Shown: positions 1 to 7,522, numbered from the stretch's first letter. The stretch is DNA of 26,887 nucleotides from an uncultured Collinsella sp. (GCA_900545555.1 UQZI01000025.1:1-26887); one strand, 5' to 3'. The notes: generated by a model from the sequence alone, not told the origin. Program-made: numbers and translations.

Positions 1-1
1 C

Positions 2-736
2 GCTAAGGTCGAGAAGGTCGACGGCTCCAAGGAGTACGCACTCGTCAAGGACGGCACGCTGACCGTCGGCACCTCTGCCGAGTACGCCCCGTTTGAGTAC
101 AAGGACGACAACGGCGATTATCAGGGCTTTGACCTTGAGCTTATCAAGGCTATCGGCGACAAGCTGGGCCTGGATGTCGAGTATGTCAACAATGACTTTG
201 ACACGCTGGTTCCGGGCGTCGCTTCGGGTGCCAAGTATGACGTCTCCATCGCGGCTATCACTGACACGCCCGAGCGTGAGAAGGAAGTCACTTTCTCCGA
301 TTCCTACTACATGGACGATCAGGCCATCGTGACCAAGGTCGATAACGCCGACATCACGGCTGACAACTACAGCGAGAAGCTCAACAACGCCGACGCTACC
401 ATCATCGTCCAGTCTGGCTCGACCGCCGAGGCCTTTGCCCAGGAGAACTTCCCCAAGGCCAAGATCGTCCCCTACAAGGATGCTACCGAGTGCTTCAGCG
501 CCTTGCAGTCCGATAAGGGTGACGCCGTAGTCACCAACCGCTCCGTTGCCAGCCAGCTGACCGCCGAGCAGTTCAACACCTGCCAGACCATCAAGCAGAT
601 CAGCACCGGCGAGGAGTACGCCATCGCCATCAACCAGGGCAACACCAAGCTCAAGGACGACATCAACCAGGCCATCAAGGACCTGACCGATGACGGTACC
701 GTTGACGCCCTCATGGCTAAGTACAACATCAAGTAA
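2..736 (+). CDS. Polar amino-acid ABC transporter substrate-binding protein (5' partial)
   Basis: The reading frame is open from the left edge to a TAA stop, so the start, signal peptide and lipobox lie outside the window. The visible 244 residues are a family 3 solute-binding protein. Early on GTSAEYAPFEYKDDNGDYQG gives the usual ligand-binding entry, followed by GFDLELIKAIGDKLGL and later VTFSDSYYMDDQAIV, typical of glutamine/glutamate/cystine/histidine binding proteins. The C-terminal part carries the second lobe and ends KYNIK. It should capture an amino acid outside the membrane and pass it to the permease and ATPase encoded directly downstream. A hairpin after the stop probably lowers read-through, so binding protein is made in excess. 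The family call is firm; the exact amino acid cannot be read from sequence. Confidence 0.9.
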   Translation, partial: AKVEKVDGSKEYALVKDGTLTVGTSAEYAPFEYKDDNGDYQGFDLELIKAIGDKLGLDVEYVNNDFDTLVPGVASGAKYDVSIAAITDTPEREKEVTFSDSYYMDDQAIVTKVDNADITADNYSEKLNNADATIIVQSGSTAEAFAQENFPKAKIVPYKDATECFSALQSDKGDAVVTNRSVASQLTAEQFNTCQTIKQISTGEEYAIAINQGNTKLKDDINQAIKDLTDDGTVDALMAKYNIK

Positions 737-758
737 AATAGCTACTTGATTGTGCGCG

Positions 759-788
759 GGCCCTTTCCGTTTTGCGGAGAGGGCCTTT
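759..788 (+). terminator. Hairpin between binding-protein and permease genes
   Basis: An 11-bp stem (759-769 with 775-785, one G-U pair) closes a TTTTG loop and is followed by TTT and a mixed pyrimidine stretch. It sits 22 bases after the binding-protein stop and about 65 bases before the permease start. With such a short T tract it is better read as a partial terminator or 3'-end stabiliser inside the transporter operon than as a complete stop. Confidence 0.65.
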
Positions 789-853
789 GCGCTTCTCTTG
801 ACGGAGAGTGTTTCCGTCTCGTTTTGCCGGCAACTTCTACGATAGGAGCCACC

Positions 854-2215
854 TTGTCTCGACTGAACAAAGGGGCCGCGGAGCAGCGTTTTTCACTGCC
901 CGCCTTGCTCCAAAAGCTAGCCTGCGTCATGGCCGTGGCGCTCGCGCTGGTGTGCGCGGGGGCATATGCGCCCACGACCGCCCAGGCGCTTGAGACCGCA
1001 AAGATTACCGCCCGACCCAACACCGGTTCGGGCAGCGCTGTGGTCGGCGGCACCGAGACGCGCATTACCTGGGAAGTTCAGGCCGATGCCGACGAGGAGC
1101 TGAGCGGTCTTTCTTTGACGTTTGTCGACGGCACGACGTTTGGTACCGATGACACGCGATTGACGATGCTCTCGGGCGAGGACCTCATGGATCGTACGCC
1201 CATGAAACCCACGTGCAAGGCTGACGGCCAGACGCTCAAGATCGATTTTGGCGAGACGGCGCCTGCCGGCGGCTTTTTCCGTGTCGAGGTTTACGGCGTG
1301 ACCTTCCCCGTCGAGGGCGGCGATGAGGCCTTTAGCGGCACCTATACGCTCGCCGACGGGTCGACCAAGAAGATCTCCAAGATTCCGTCGGTGGAGATCA
1401 AGGGCGTGACGGCCTTCGATAACTTCTTGGCCGACCTTAAAGAGCAGCCGTGGGTCGAGGCCTGGAACTCCAATATGTTCCTGCGCCTGTTCCTGAACCC
1501 GGTCATTTTGGTCCAGAGCCTGCCGATCGTCTTTAAGGGCTTCCTCATGTCGCTCTCGATCGTGCTCGTGGCGTTTCCGCTGGCAATTCCCTTCGGTTTT
1601 GCCCTGTCGCTCATGCGCATCTCCAAGTCGCGCATCCTGCGCTGCCTCGCCGGCATCTACGTGAATATCATTCGCGGTACGCCGGCGTTCCTGCAGATCT
1701 ACATCGCGTTCTTCGGTCTGCCGTTGGCCGGCGTCAAGGTGGACGACTATGTCTTGGGCGTTATCGTCATGGCCATGAACTCGTCTGCGTACCTGTGCGA
1801 GATCTTCCGTGCCGGTATTCAATCAATCCCCAAGGGCCAAAACGAGGCTGCTCGCTCTCTGGGCATGAATGCCTTCCAGACGCTGCTCTACGTTATGATT
1901 CCGCAGACGTTCCGCAATGTTTTGCCTACGCTGACCAGCGAGTTTATCTTGCTTTACAAGGATACGTCGCTGCTTGCCGCCGTGGGTGTGGTCGAGATCG
2001 TCATGAACGCCCGTACCATCGTGGCCACGACGGGCTCCATTACACCGTACGTGGTTGCCGCTCTGTTCTATCTGGTCATCACCCTGCCGCTCGCTCGCTT
2101 GGTGAGCGGTCTTGAGGCGAGGCTTCTGGGCACGGCCGAGACCAAGAAGAAGCGTCCCGCCAAGAGCGCCGGACAGGTCGTCGCGACGCCCGCCGATCAC
2201 ATCGCCGGTCTGTAA
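854..2215 (+). CDS. Amino-acid ABC transporter permease with secreted N-terminal domain
   Basis: The start is TTG at 854, chosen because AGGAG lies 7 bases upstream; the frame stays open further up but has no ribosome site there. The 453-residue product begins with a signal-peptide-like segment (hydrophobic residues about 22-36, possible cleavage after AQA near 45). About 165 residues follow that look like an extracytoplasmic beta-rich domain (ITWEVQADADEEL, DGTTFGTDDTRL). From about residue 215 it is a typical HisM/GlnP-type permease with several membrane helices and the EAA loop EAARSLGMNAFQTLLYVMIP near 331-350, which docks onto the ATPase. Normal members of this permease family are about 220-250 residues, so the N-terminal half is an extra module. 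It follows the binding-protein gene and precedes the ATPase by 12 bases. Confidence 0.9.
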   Translation: MSRLNKGAAEQRFSLPALLQKLACVMAVALALVCAGAYAPTTAQALETAKITARPNTGSGSAVVGGTETRITWEVQADADEELSGLSLTFVDGTTFGTDDTRLTMLSGEDLMDRTPMKPTCKADGQTLKIDFGETAPAGGFFRVEVYGVTFPVEGGDEAFSGTYTLADGSTKKISKIPSVEIKGVTAFDNFLADLKEQPWVEAWNSNMFLRLFLNPVILVQSLPIVFKGFLMSLSIVLVAFPLAIPFGFALSLMRISKSRILRCLAGIYVNIIRGTPAFLQIYIAFFGLPLAGVKVDDYVLGVIVMAMNSSAYLCEIFRAGIQSIPKGQNEAARSLGMNAFQTLLYVMIPQTFRNVLPTLTSEFILLYKDTSLLAAVGVVEIVMNARTIVATTGSITPYVVAALFYLVITLPLARLVSGLEARLLGTAETKKKRPAKSAGQVVATPADHIAGL

Positions 2216-2227
2216 GGAGGTCCTATC

Positions 2228-2980
2228 ATGAGCGAAACCAATAACTCGAACGAGGTCGTCGTCAGTATCAAGAACCTCCAGAAGGCCTTTGGCGACAACG
2301 TGGTCCTGCGCGATATCGATCTGGATGTGCACAAGGGCGAGGTTGTCGTAGTCCTGGGTCCTTCGGGCTCGGGCAAGTCGACGATGCTTCGCTGCATCAA
2401 CCGTCTGGAGCATCCCACGAGTGGCTCGATTGTCGTTGAGGGCGTGGACGTGTGCGCCAAGGGTGTCGACCTTAACAAGGTACGTACGCATCTGGGTATG
2501 GTGTTCCAGCAGTTCAATTTGTTCCCGCACCTCTCAGTCAAAAAGAACGTCATGCTCGCGCAGCAGAAGGTACTCAAGCGCAGCAAGGAAGAGGCCGAGA
2601 AGATTGCCGTCGAGGAGCTGACCAAGGTCGGTCTTGCCGAGCGTATCGACTTTATGCCGAGCCAGCTCTCGGGCGGCCAGCAGCAGCGCGTTGCCATCGC
2701 TCGCGCCCTGTCGATGAACCCGCACGTCATGCTCTTTGACGAGGCCACCTCGGCGCTCGACCCCGAGCTCGTGCGCGACGTCCTGGGCGTCATGCGCGAC
2801 TTGGCGCGCGACGGCATGACCATGATCGTCGTGACGCACGAGATGGGCTTTGCCCGCGATGTCGCCGACCGCGTCGTCTTTATGGACGGCGGCGTCATTG
2901 TGGAAGAGGGTACGCCGAGTGAGGTCTTCGACCACCCCAAGAGCGAGCGCACCAAGGCGTTCTTGGGCAATATTTCGTAG
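2228..2980 (+). CDS. Amino-acid ABC transporter ATP-binding protein (GlnQ/HisP type)
   Basis: The 250-residue protein has every ABC ATPase motif: Walker A GPSGSGKST (residues 44-52), Q-loop within MVFQQFNLFPHL, signature LSGGQQQRVAIARAL, Walker B VMLFDEATSALDPE and the switch histidine in VVTHEMG. The phrase FQQFNLFPHLSVKKNVMLA is typical of the polar amino-acid uptake subfamily. A strong site, AAGGAGG, precedes the ATG, only 12 bases after the permease stop, so the two are translated from one message. It powers import of the amino acid bound by the protein encoded at the left edge. The family call is very secure; substrate identity is open. Confidence 0.95.
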   Translation: MSETNNSNEVVVSIKNLQKAFGDNVVLRDIDLDVHKGEVVVVLGPSGSGKSTMLRCINRLEHPTSGSIVVEGVDVCAKGVDLNKVRTHLGMVFQQFNLFPHLSVKKNVMLAQQKVLKRSKEEAEKIAVEELTKVGLAERIDFMPSQLSGGQQQRVAIARALSMNPHVMLFDEATSALDPELVRDVLGVMRDLARDGMTMIVVTHEMGFARDVADRVVFMDGGVIVEEGTPSEVFDHPKSERTKAFLGNIS

Positions 2981-3001
2981 CCGGCTGATGTAACTGCCGT
3001 T

Positions 3002-3045
3002 ACAAAAGAGCGGGGCTGGACTTGAATCCAGCCCCGCTCTTTTGT
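3002..3045. terminator. Bidirectional intrinsic terminator
   Basis: A 19-bp perfect stem (3002-3020 with 3027-3045) encloses a 6-base loop. The outer ends are A-rich on the left and T-rich on the right (CTCTTTTGT), so it works in both directions. It lies between the ABC ATPase gene and the convergent flavodoxin gene and can end both transcripts. Confidence 0.92.
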
Positions 3046-3095
3046 AGGGATGGGGATGCGCTTTGATGCAGGCTCTCTTGGAGTCCCCGGGCTCG

Positions 3096-3515
3096 TTACG
3101 CGAGCTCGGCTCCGAGGGCCTTGCAAGCGGTCTCGCCCTCGTCGTCGGGCGCGTCGTAGCAGATGGTGGAGTCCACGACGTTGACGCCGGTCTCGTCGGC
3201 GTCGGCCTTCCAGTTGTCCATCCACTCGCCTTCGGCCCACGAATAGGAGCCAAAGAGGACGACCTTCTTGTCGCCGAGAGTCTCCTTGACCTCGTCCCAC
3301 ATCGGCTGGAACTCATCGTACTCGAGTTCCTCGGAGCCCATGGCGGGACAGCCGAAGGCGAAGGCATCATATTCGGCGGCCTTGTCGGCAGAGAAGTCGG
3401 CGCAGGGGATGACCTCGGTCTCGGCACCCGCGGACGTGGCGCCTTCGGCGACGAGGTTTGCCATGGCCTCGGTGTTGCCCGTGCCGCTCCAGTAGACGAC
3501 GGCGATCTTGCTCAT
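3096..3515 (-). CDS. Short-chain flavodoxin
   Basis: This 139-residue protein is the size of a short flavodoxin. The N-terminus MSKIAVVYWSGTGNTEAMA contains the FMN phosphate-binding loop SGTGNTE, and the middle has VVLFGSYSWAEGEWMDNW, the usual isoalloxazine-contact loop with aromatic residues. It should bind FMN and carry electrons in the cytoplasm, replacing ferredoxin in low-potential reactions. The ATG is preceded by AAAGGA. The gene lies 45 bases after the DUF3793 gene on the same strand and is probably cotranscribed with it. The donor and acceptor enzymes cannot be told from the sequence. Confidence 0.93.
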   Translation of the reverse strand: MSKIAVVYWSGTGNTEAMANLVAEGATSAGAETEVIPCADFSADKAAEYDAFAFGCPAMGSEELEYDEFQPMWDEVKETLGDKKVVLFGSYSWAEGEWMDNWKADADETGVNVVDSTICYDAPDDEGETACKALGAELA

Positions 3516-3560
3516 GTTAAGTCCTTTCAGTTGTGCGGCAGTTGCCGCGGCTTCTATGTT

Positions 3561-4265
3561 CTATCGGGTTGCCTGGGCAAGTTGCGCCAAGCTGCAGCCC
3601 TGCTGATAGACAAAGGTGAGGTATTGAGTGCAGGCACGGTAGGCGTCAAACATCGCAAGCGCTTGCTCGACATTCGTGTAGACCTTCCAAGCTCCAAAGA
3701 CCTTGTAGTTCTCGCCGCGCTGGACGATAAACTCGTGCACGTCGTCGTAGGGATATCCAAGGAAGTAGCCTATTTCGTGCGGAAACTCGCAGGTGCAGTC
3801 GTTGCTGCAGCTAGCTTGCTGGGGTAGTGCGCGTCGAGTCTGGCTACAAGCGCATTCCGCGATGTTATTGCTCGCGAGCGTGATGCGTGATGCCAAATGC
3901 ACAAGGCATGTCGAAAGGTCTCTCGTGTCGTAGCCTTCCGAGGCGAGCGCTGTTTGGGCGCGAGGGTCTGCGAAATAGGTGGCGAGGCTTTTGGCTCGGT
4001 ACACGTACACGAGTGCTCCGCAGGGCCGCCAGACCAAAACACTCAGGTGGATGCCGAGCGGGTCAAGCTCGCGATTGCACTGGGCGATAACGTTGAGCAG
4101 GCGCGCGCGGCGTTCTGCGATGGTTTCGGTTGTGGTCGAGCCGTCCCCGTGGGCGTAGGTGCCTGGATAGGTAAAGAGCGATGCCGGCTTGATGCCCGCG
4201 AGCGTGGGAGAGCAGTTGCGCACGACTGCTGCCTGAAACGTTGGGATGTCTATGGTTCGAGTCAC
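3561..4265 (-). CDS. DUF3793 family protein
   Basis: Start is GTG at 4265 with AAGGAG a few bases upstream. The 234-residue protein has the hallmark DUF3793 block CEFPHEIGYFLGYPYDDVHE near residue 160, followed by GAWKVY and a C-terminal segment with YRACTQY. No enzymatic function is established for this family, which from general knowledge is common in anaerobic gut bacteria. Here it stands directly upstream of a flavodoxin, suggesting a redox-related role (inference). A cysteine cluster (ECACSQTRR, CSNDCTCEF) sits just before the family block and might bind metal or form disulphides. A clear promoter lies upstream. Confidence 0.85.
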   Translation of the reverse strand: MTRTIDIPTFQAAVVRNCSPTLAGIKPASLFTYPGTYAHGDGSTTTETIAERRARLLNVIAQCNRELDPLGIHLSVLVWRPCGALVYVYRAKSLATYFADPRAQTALASEGYDTRDLSTCLVHLASRITLASNNIAECACSQTRRALPQQASCSNDCTCEFPHEIGYFLGYPYDDVHEFIVQRGENYKVFGAWKVYTNVEQALAMFDAYRACTQYLTFVYQQGCSLAQLAQATR

Positions 4266-4303
4266 GGCGCTCCTTACGGATCTAAACTGTTAGCCTAGGA
4301 AAA

Positions 4304-4331
4304 CTTATACACGAAAGTAAGCCATGGTCAA
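4304..4331 (-). promoter_or_regulatory. Promoter for the DUF3793-flavodoxin operon
   Basis: On the minus strand TTGACC (4331-4326) and TATAAG (4309-4304) are separated by 16 bases, each one mismatch from the sigma-70 consensus. Transcription would start near 4297, about 30 bases before the GTG start of the DUF3793 gene. Confidence 0.65.
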
Positions 4332-4393
4332 CAAAAAAGTTTGAAGAGGGAAACTAATTGACCGAACAGACATGATTTTGGGTTAAGATGGGG

Positions 4394-4410
4394 ACACCCC
4401 ATGGGGGTAT
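4394..4410. promoter_or_regulatory. CsoR/RcnR-like metal-responsive operator candidate
   Basis: The sequence ACACCCCATGGGGGTAT is an almost perfect palindrome with the C-tract/G-tract and flanking AT pattern known for copper-sensing CsoR-family operators. It lies 30 bases upstream of the HMA protein start, just after a possible promoter (TTGACC at 4358 and TAAGAT at 4384, with a long 20-base spacer). A repressor bound here would block transcription or initiation. No csoR gene is in the window, so the regulator would act from elsewhere. Confidence 0.6.
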
Positions 4411-4439
4411 CTAGATAGTGCTACTTGAAAGGGGAGCGC

Positions 4440-4823
4440 ATGAGTGACTTGCTCAACCCTGCGAATCTCATCGTGCTGGCCGTCATTGCCGTCGGCATGT
4501 TTTTTGGACTGCGTCGCATTGCCGCTTCGACACACGGGAAGAGTTGTTGCAGCGATGGTGCGAGCGGCAAGAAGGCCAAAAAGGTTGTTGTGGTGGATAC
4601 CGATGCGTCACACTATCCCTATAGCGATGAGCTGCTCATCGGCGGCATGAGCTGTGAAGGCTGCGCTCAGAACGTAGCCAATGCCCTCAATGCGCTGGAT
4701 GGTGTGTGGGCTACGGTAACGTACGCGGACCACACAGCGCGTGTGCGCTCCAAGCGGCCGATCAATCGCGGTGTCCTTGAGACTGCCGTGAGAGATGCGG
4801 GTTACTACGTCATGACGCTGTAA
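4440..4823 (+). CDS. Membrane-anchored heavy-metal-associated (HMA) domain protein
   Basis: The start is ATG at 4440, preceded by AAGGGGAG; a TTG 15 bases upstream is also in frame but lies before that site. The 127-residue product has one N-terminal membrane helix (about residues 9-25), a short Lys- and Cys-containing linker (KSCCSDG, KKAKK) and a C-terminal HMA fold with the metal-binding motif GGMSCEGC (Cys72 and Cys75). Such domains bind Cu(I) or similar soft metals and hand them to P-type ATPases. The CsoR-like palindrome upstream supports a copper or other metal role. Fusion of a single HMA domain to a lone membrane anchor is unusual compared with the soluble CopZ chaperone, and no metal ATPase is adjacent. 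Confidence 0.85.
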   Translation: MSDLLNPANLIVLAVIAVGMFFGLRRIAASTHGKSCCSDGASGKKAKKVVVVDTDASHYPYSDELLIGGMSCEGCAQNVANALNALDGVWATVTYADHTARVRSKRPINRGVLETAVRDAGYYVMTL

Positions 4824-4849
4824 GCGTCGCTCTGGGTGCGCTTCCTTGG

Positions 4850-5275
4850 CTAGGCTCGTCCGCGCAGTTCGATGTCTTGGATGTCGTCGAAGTCGATGGC
4901 GATGTCTCGGAGCTTGAGGAGCTTGAAGGCGGGGAGCGCCTCGTCGAGGATGCCGGTGCGGCTGCGATAGCCGTATGTATCGTAATAGGTGACACGAACC
5001 AAGTCGCCACGTTTGAGACCCTCGAGCTTTTTAGAAAGTACGAGGGCTTTTTCTTCCGTGAGCTCACGTTTTGACTCGACGGTGATTTCCTGCTTGCGCA
5101 CGAGTTCGTAGTATCCCGTGAGGGCGGCAAAGGGCATAAACTGTGCGGCGCGGTTGGCGCGCACGGCACCGTTGGCAGTGAGGTTGGGGTCGGCGGCGCG
5201 GCGTCTGCCCTCGGGGTCCGCCAGGCGCTCGAAGGCGGTCGGCGGGCGCACGGGCTGCTGCTTGGGTTTAGGCAC
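4850..5275 (-). CDS. YolD-like protein
   Basis: The product is about 141 residues and matches the YolD-like family through RAAQFMPFAALTGYYELVRK in its first half and a C-terminal part describing a small beta domain (GDLVRVTYYDTYGYRSRTG). YolD-like genes are typically found beside UvrX/YqjW-type Y-family polymerases, as here. The best start is GTG at 5275 because GGAGG lies 5 bases upstream; a TTG at 5287 is an in-frame alternative. The gene overlaps the end of the polymerase gene by 8 bases, so it is probably translated by coupling and shares its SOS control. Molecular function is not established; a polymerase-accessory role is inferred. Confidence 0.85.
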   Translation of the reverse strand: MPKPKQQPVRPPTAFERLADPEGRRRAADPNLTANGAVRANRAAQFMPFAALTGYYELVRKQEITVESKRELTEEKALVLSKKLEGLKRGDLVRVTYYDTYGYRSRTGILDEALPAFKLLKLRDIAIDFDDIQDIELRGRA

Positions 5276-6773
5276 GATGTCCTCCAACTTGGCCGTTGCG
5301 TTCGCGCGCGGTGGCGCCGGCGGTAAAGCTTAATCCCTTGACGAGCGCGTTCTTGCCGTACTTGCCTTTCACGGCCAGGACGGCGCGCGCCAGGTCGCGC
5401 TCGCGCTCATCGGCCTCGATATCGCTGAACAGATCGATGGTGGCAAATTCCTCGGGCACAAGATTGCCAAATCCCAGGTTGATGCGCTTGACCGGTCGTT
5501 TGGGATCGACCGTTTGTGCCCAAAGGTCATCGAAATACCCCATGATTTTCTTAAACGAATTAGTGCGCTCGGGCAGCTTTCGCGAGGCGTTGGAGTGCGC
5601 AAAGAGTGCGGCATAGCCACCACGCGGTTTGCCGCCATGCTCTCCCACAAAGATGCCATCGATTGCCTGCGCTTCGCGCACCAGGCGACGCCTTTCGTCA
5701 TCGCGCTGGACGGGCTTGGGAGCACGGGGCGCGAGCTCGGGGCCGTCGGTCGCTGCGGGCTCGATGCCCGAGGTGCTCGAGCGCAAGTGTCCGCAGCCGT
5801 CTATATACTGCGCCGTGCCGCTGGCGTTGAGCCGGCGTATGTCGGCGCGCTCGCTCGCGTAGCCCACAAAGAGCGAGATGCTGTCGCAGACCACGTGCTT
5901 ATCGACTAGATCCAACACGGCGTTGTCGACCATTTCGCGCAAGACGGTGTAGGCCTGCTCGTAGGCATAGCCCTTCGAGAGCACCTGTCCTGTGGTGGTC
6001 GAGGTCGCTTGCGGGCGATAGGCTTGGATATCGGCGATGGTTGTCGGCTCGCGCCCGAAGGCGTGGTCGATGAGATATTCGGCGTTGACGCCGAGTTCGT
6101 CGTAGAGCAGGTTCTCGTCGAGTGCGGCGACGCCCATCAGGTCGTAGACGCCGTATTTCTCGAGACGGGCCGCCACGCCGGGGCCGATGCCCCAGATGTC
6201 GGTGATGGGGCGATGGGGCCAGATCTCCTTGCGAAAGATCTCGTCGTCGAGTACGCCAATGCGGCTGGCTACGTGCTTGGCGGTGATGTCGAGCGCCACC
6301 TTGGCCTGGAATAGGTTGGGGCCGATACCGACCGTCGCCGTGATGCCGGTGCGCCCCAAGACCTCGTCGCGCAACATGCAGGCGAACCCTTCGGCATCGG
6401 TGTGATAAAGGTCCAGATAGGGCGTCACGTCGATAAAGCACTCATCGATGGAGTAGACGTGCACGTCCTGGGGGCTGACGTATTCCAGATAGACGCCGTA
6501 GATTTGCGCCGACACCTCCATGTAGTGTTGCATGCGCGGCACTGCTTTGATGTAGTCGATGCCGTCGGGAATCTCGAATAGACGGCAGCGGTTGTGTATC
6601 CCGAGGTCCTTCATGGTCTGCGTGATAGCGAGACAGATGGTCGTGCGTCCGCGCGATTCGTCGGCAACGACCAGGTTGGTGGTGAGCGGATCGAGCCCAC
6701 GATCGACGCACTCGACGCTGGCATAAAACGTCTTGAGGTCGATGCAGATGTAGGTGTGCTGCTCGTGCTCCAT
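5268..6773 (-). CDS. Y-family DNA polymerase, UvrX/UmuC-like, with extra insertion
   Basis: This 501-residue protein is a translesion DNA polymerase. The palm begins CIDLKTFYASVE, giving the first metal-binding aspartate (Asp12), and YSIDECFIDV supplies Asp110-Glu111, so the catalytic triad is intact. A helix-hairpin-helix thumb region follows (DIWGIGPGVAARL), then the little-finger domain ending in KLPERTNSFKKIMGYFDDLW and RPVKRINLGFGNL. Related polymerases are about 410-420 residues; the excess is a Pro-, Glu- and Arg-rich insertion of about 70 residues between the two halves of the little finger (roughly residues 330-395). The ATG has GGGAGG upstream. LexA-like boxes precede the gene, so SOS induction is expected. 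Confidence 0.92.
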   Translation of the reverse strand: MEHEQHTYICIDLKTFYASVECVDRGLDPLTTNLVVADESRGRTTICLAITQTMKDLGIHNRCRLFEIPDGIDYIKAVPRMQHYMEVSAQIYGVYLEYVSPQDVHVYSIDECFIDVTPYLDLYHTDAEGFACMLRDEVLGRTGITATVGIGPNLFQAKVALDITAKHVASRIGVLDDEIFRKEIWPHRPITDIWGIGPGVAARLEKYGVYDLMGVAALDENLLYDELGVNAEYLIDHAFGREPTTIADIQAYRPQATSTTTGQVLSKGYAYEQAYTVLREMVDNAVLDLVDKHVVCDSISLFVGYASERADIRRLNASGTAQYIDGCGHLRSSTSGIEPAATDGPELAPRAPKPVQRDDERRRLVREAQAIDGIFVGEHGGKPRGGYAALFAHSNASRKLPERTNSFKKIMGYFDDLWAQTVDPKRPVKRINLGFGNLVPEEFATIDLFSDIEADERERDLARAVLAVKGKYGKNALVKGLSFTAGATARERNGQVGGHRA

Positions 6774-6786
6774 CCGAGCCTCCCAT

Positions 6787-6832
6787 CAAACACATGTTCT
6801 TATCGAATACCTGTTCGATAATACCTGCTCGA
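6787..6832 (-). promoter_or_regulatory. Tandem LexA (SOS) boxes upstream of the Y-family polymerase
   Basis: CGAATACCTGTTCG at 6804-6817 matches the Gram-positive LexA consensus CGAAC-N4-GTTCG in 9 of 10 positions. CAAACACATGTTCT at 6787-6800 matches 8 of 10. A third, weaker site follows because GAATACCTGTTCGA (6805-6818) is almost repeated as TAATACCTGCTCGA (6819-6832). The boxes end 14 bases before the polymerase start. Confidence 0.8.
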
Positions 6833-6844
6833 CCGGACACCGTC

Positions 6845-6868
6845 AAAACCTGTCCCTATTTGGCAGGT
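6845..6868. repeat. Partial copy of a dispersed palindromic repeat
   Basis: AAACCTGTCCCTATTTGG is followed by CAGGT, joining two modules that recur in the element at 7523-7597: AACCTGTCCCTxTTTGG and ATTTGGCAGGT. ACCTG and CAGGT can also pair locally. It lies in the intergenic region between the divergent polymerase and dehydrogenase-like genes. Confidence 0.55.
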
Positions 6869-6996
6869 ATGGTCGTGCGGTTGCATCGGGTTTTTAACGC
6901 AGCCCTAAAGAGCGCGAAACAGCTCGGAAAAGCTCGCTTCGTAGCATGAGGCTAACGATTGATACCACCATAAAGCACGGAAGGGTTGTGGGGATA

Positions 6997-7521
6997 ATGG
7001 TCAACTATGGGTTTGGTATGCCGACGCGCTTGGTTGCGGATGGGGATGTGGCTCGCTGGTGCGGGCGATTGGTTGCCCACTATGGCGGCACCAAGGCACT
7101 GGTCGTGCTGGGAGGCGACAAGCACACGCGTGATGAGCTCGTTTCGGCGGCGCTGGGCTCGCTCGATCGCGCCCTGCTCGAGCGCGTGCTTTTCCGCTGC
7201 GGCTCGGTTGAAGGCGACGGAGGAGACGAGCTGATCGACGAAGCCGTGGCCCTGGCGACCGACGAAGGCGTGGACTTTGTCTTGGCGATTGGCGATGCCG
7301 ATACTGCCGGCTTTGCGCGCGAGCTCGCCCGTCGCATGGCGGCGCTCGATGTCGGCGAAGACGGTTTTGTCCCTTATGGATGTATCGTCTCGGAGGGCAA
7401 GGTGCCTGCCGTCGTGGGGGCCGGCGAGGTTCCCGTTTTTGCCATCATCGCGCCCGAACTGCTGGAGGGCATCGGGTCTCCTCTGCGTGAGTTGCTCGGT
7501 AGCGTCTGCGCTGCGGCCTAA
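6997..7521 (+). CDS. Iron-containing alcohol dehydrogenase-like protein, N-terminal half only
   Basis: The 174-residue form starting at ATG 6997 begins MVNYGFGMPTRLVADGDVAR, very like the start of butanol-dehydrogenase-type Fe-ADHs (F-x-x-PT-x-hydrophobic), and continues with KALVVLGGDKHTRDEL, matching the family's nucleotide-binding strand. The usual GGGSxxDxxK motif appears only as AIGDADTAGFARELA, without the Lys and the Gly triplet. The protein stops there: the helical half with the His/Asp metal ligands, needed in a 380-390 residue family, is absent and the following DNA is non-coding. Activity as a dehydrogenase is therefore unlikely. An ATG at 6946 is in frame but has no ribosome site. 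It may be a decaying gene or a repurposed half-domain; the open frame argues for the latter. Confidence 0.65.
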   Translation: MVNYGFGMPTRLVADGDVARWCGRLVAHYGGTKALVVLGGDKHTRDELVSAALGSLDRALLERVLFRCGSVEGDGGDELIDEAVALATDEGVDFVLAIGDADTAGFARELARRMAALDVGEDGFVPYGCIVSEGKVPAVVGAGEVPVFAIIAPELLEGIGSPLRELLGSVCAAA

Positions 7522-7522
7522 T

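Noticed and set aside
746..853. Longer permease start at TTG 746
   Set aside because: It would begin before the terminator hairpin with no ribosome site, while TTG 854 has AGGAG at the right distance and is followed by a signal peptide.
2197..3427. Long minus-strand ORFs opposite the ABC ATPase and running into the flavodoxin region
   Set aside because: They overlap confidently identified genes and the bidirectional terminator, and have Arg/Ser-rich translations without any motif.
3063..3827. Plus-strand ORF across the flavodoxin and DUF3793 genes
   Set aside because: Begins inside intergenic DNA and reads antisense to two well-supported genes; Gly/Val/Leu repeats with no family match.
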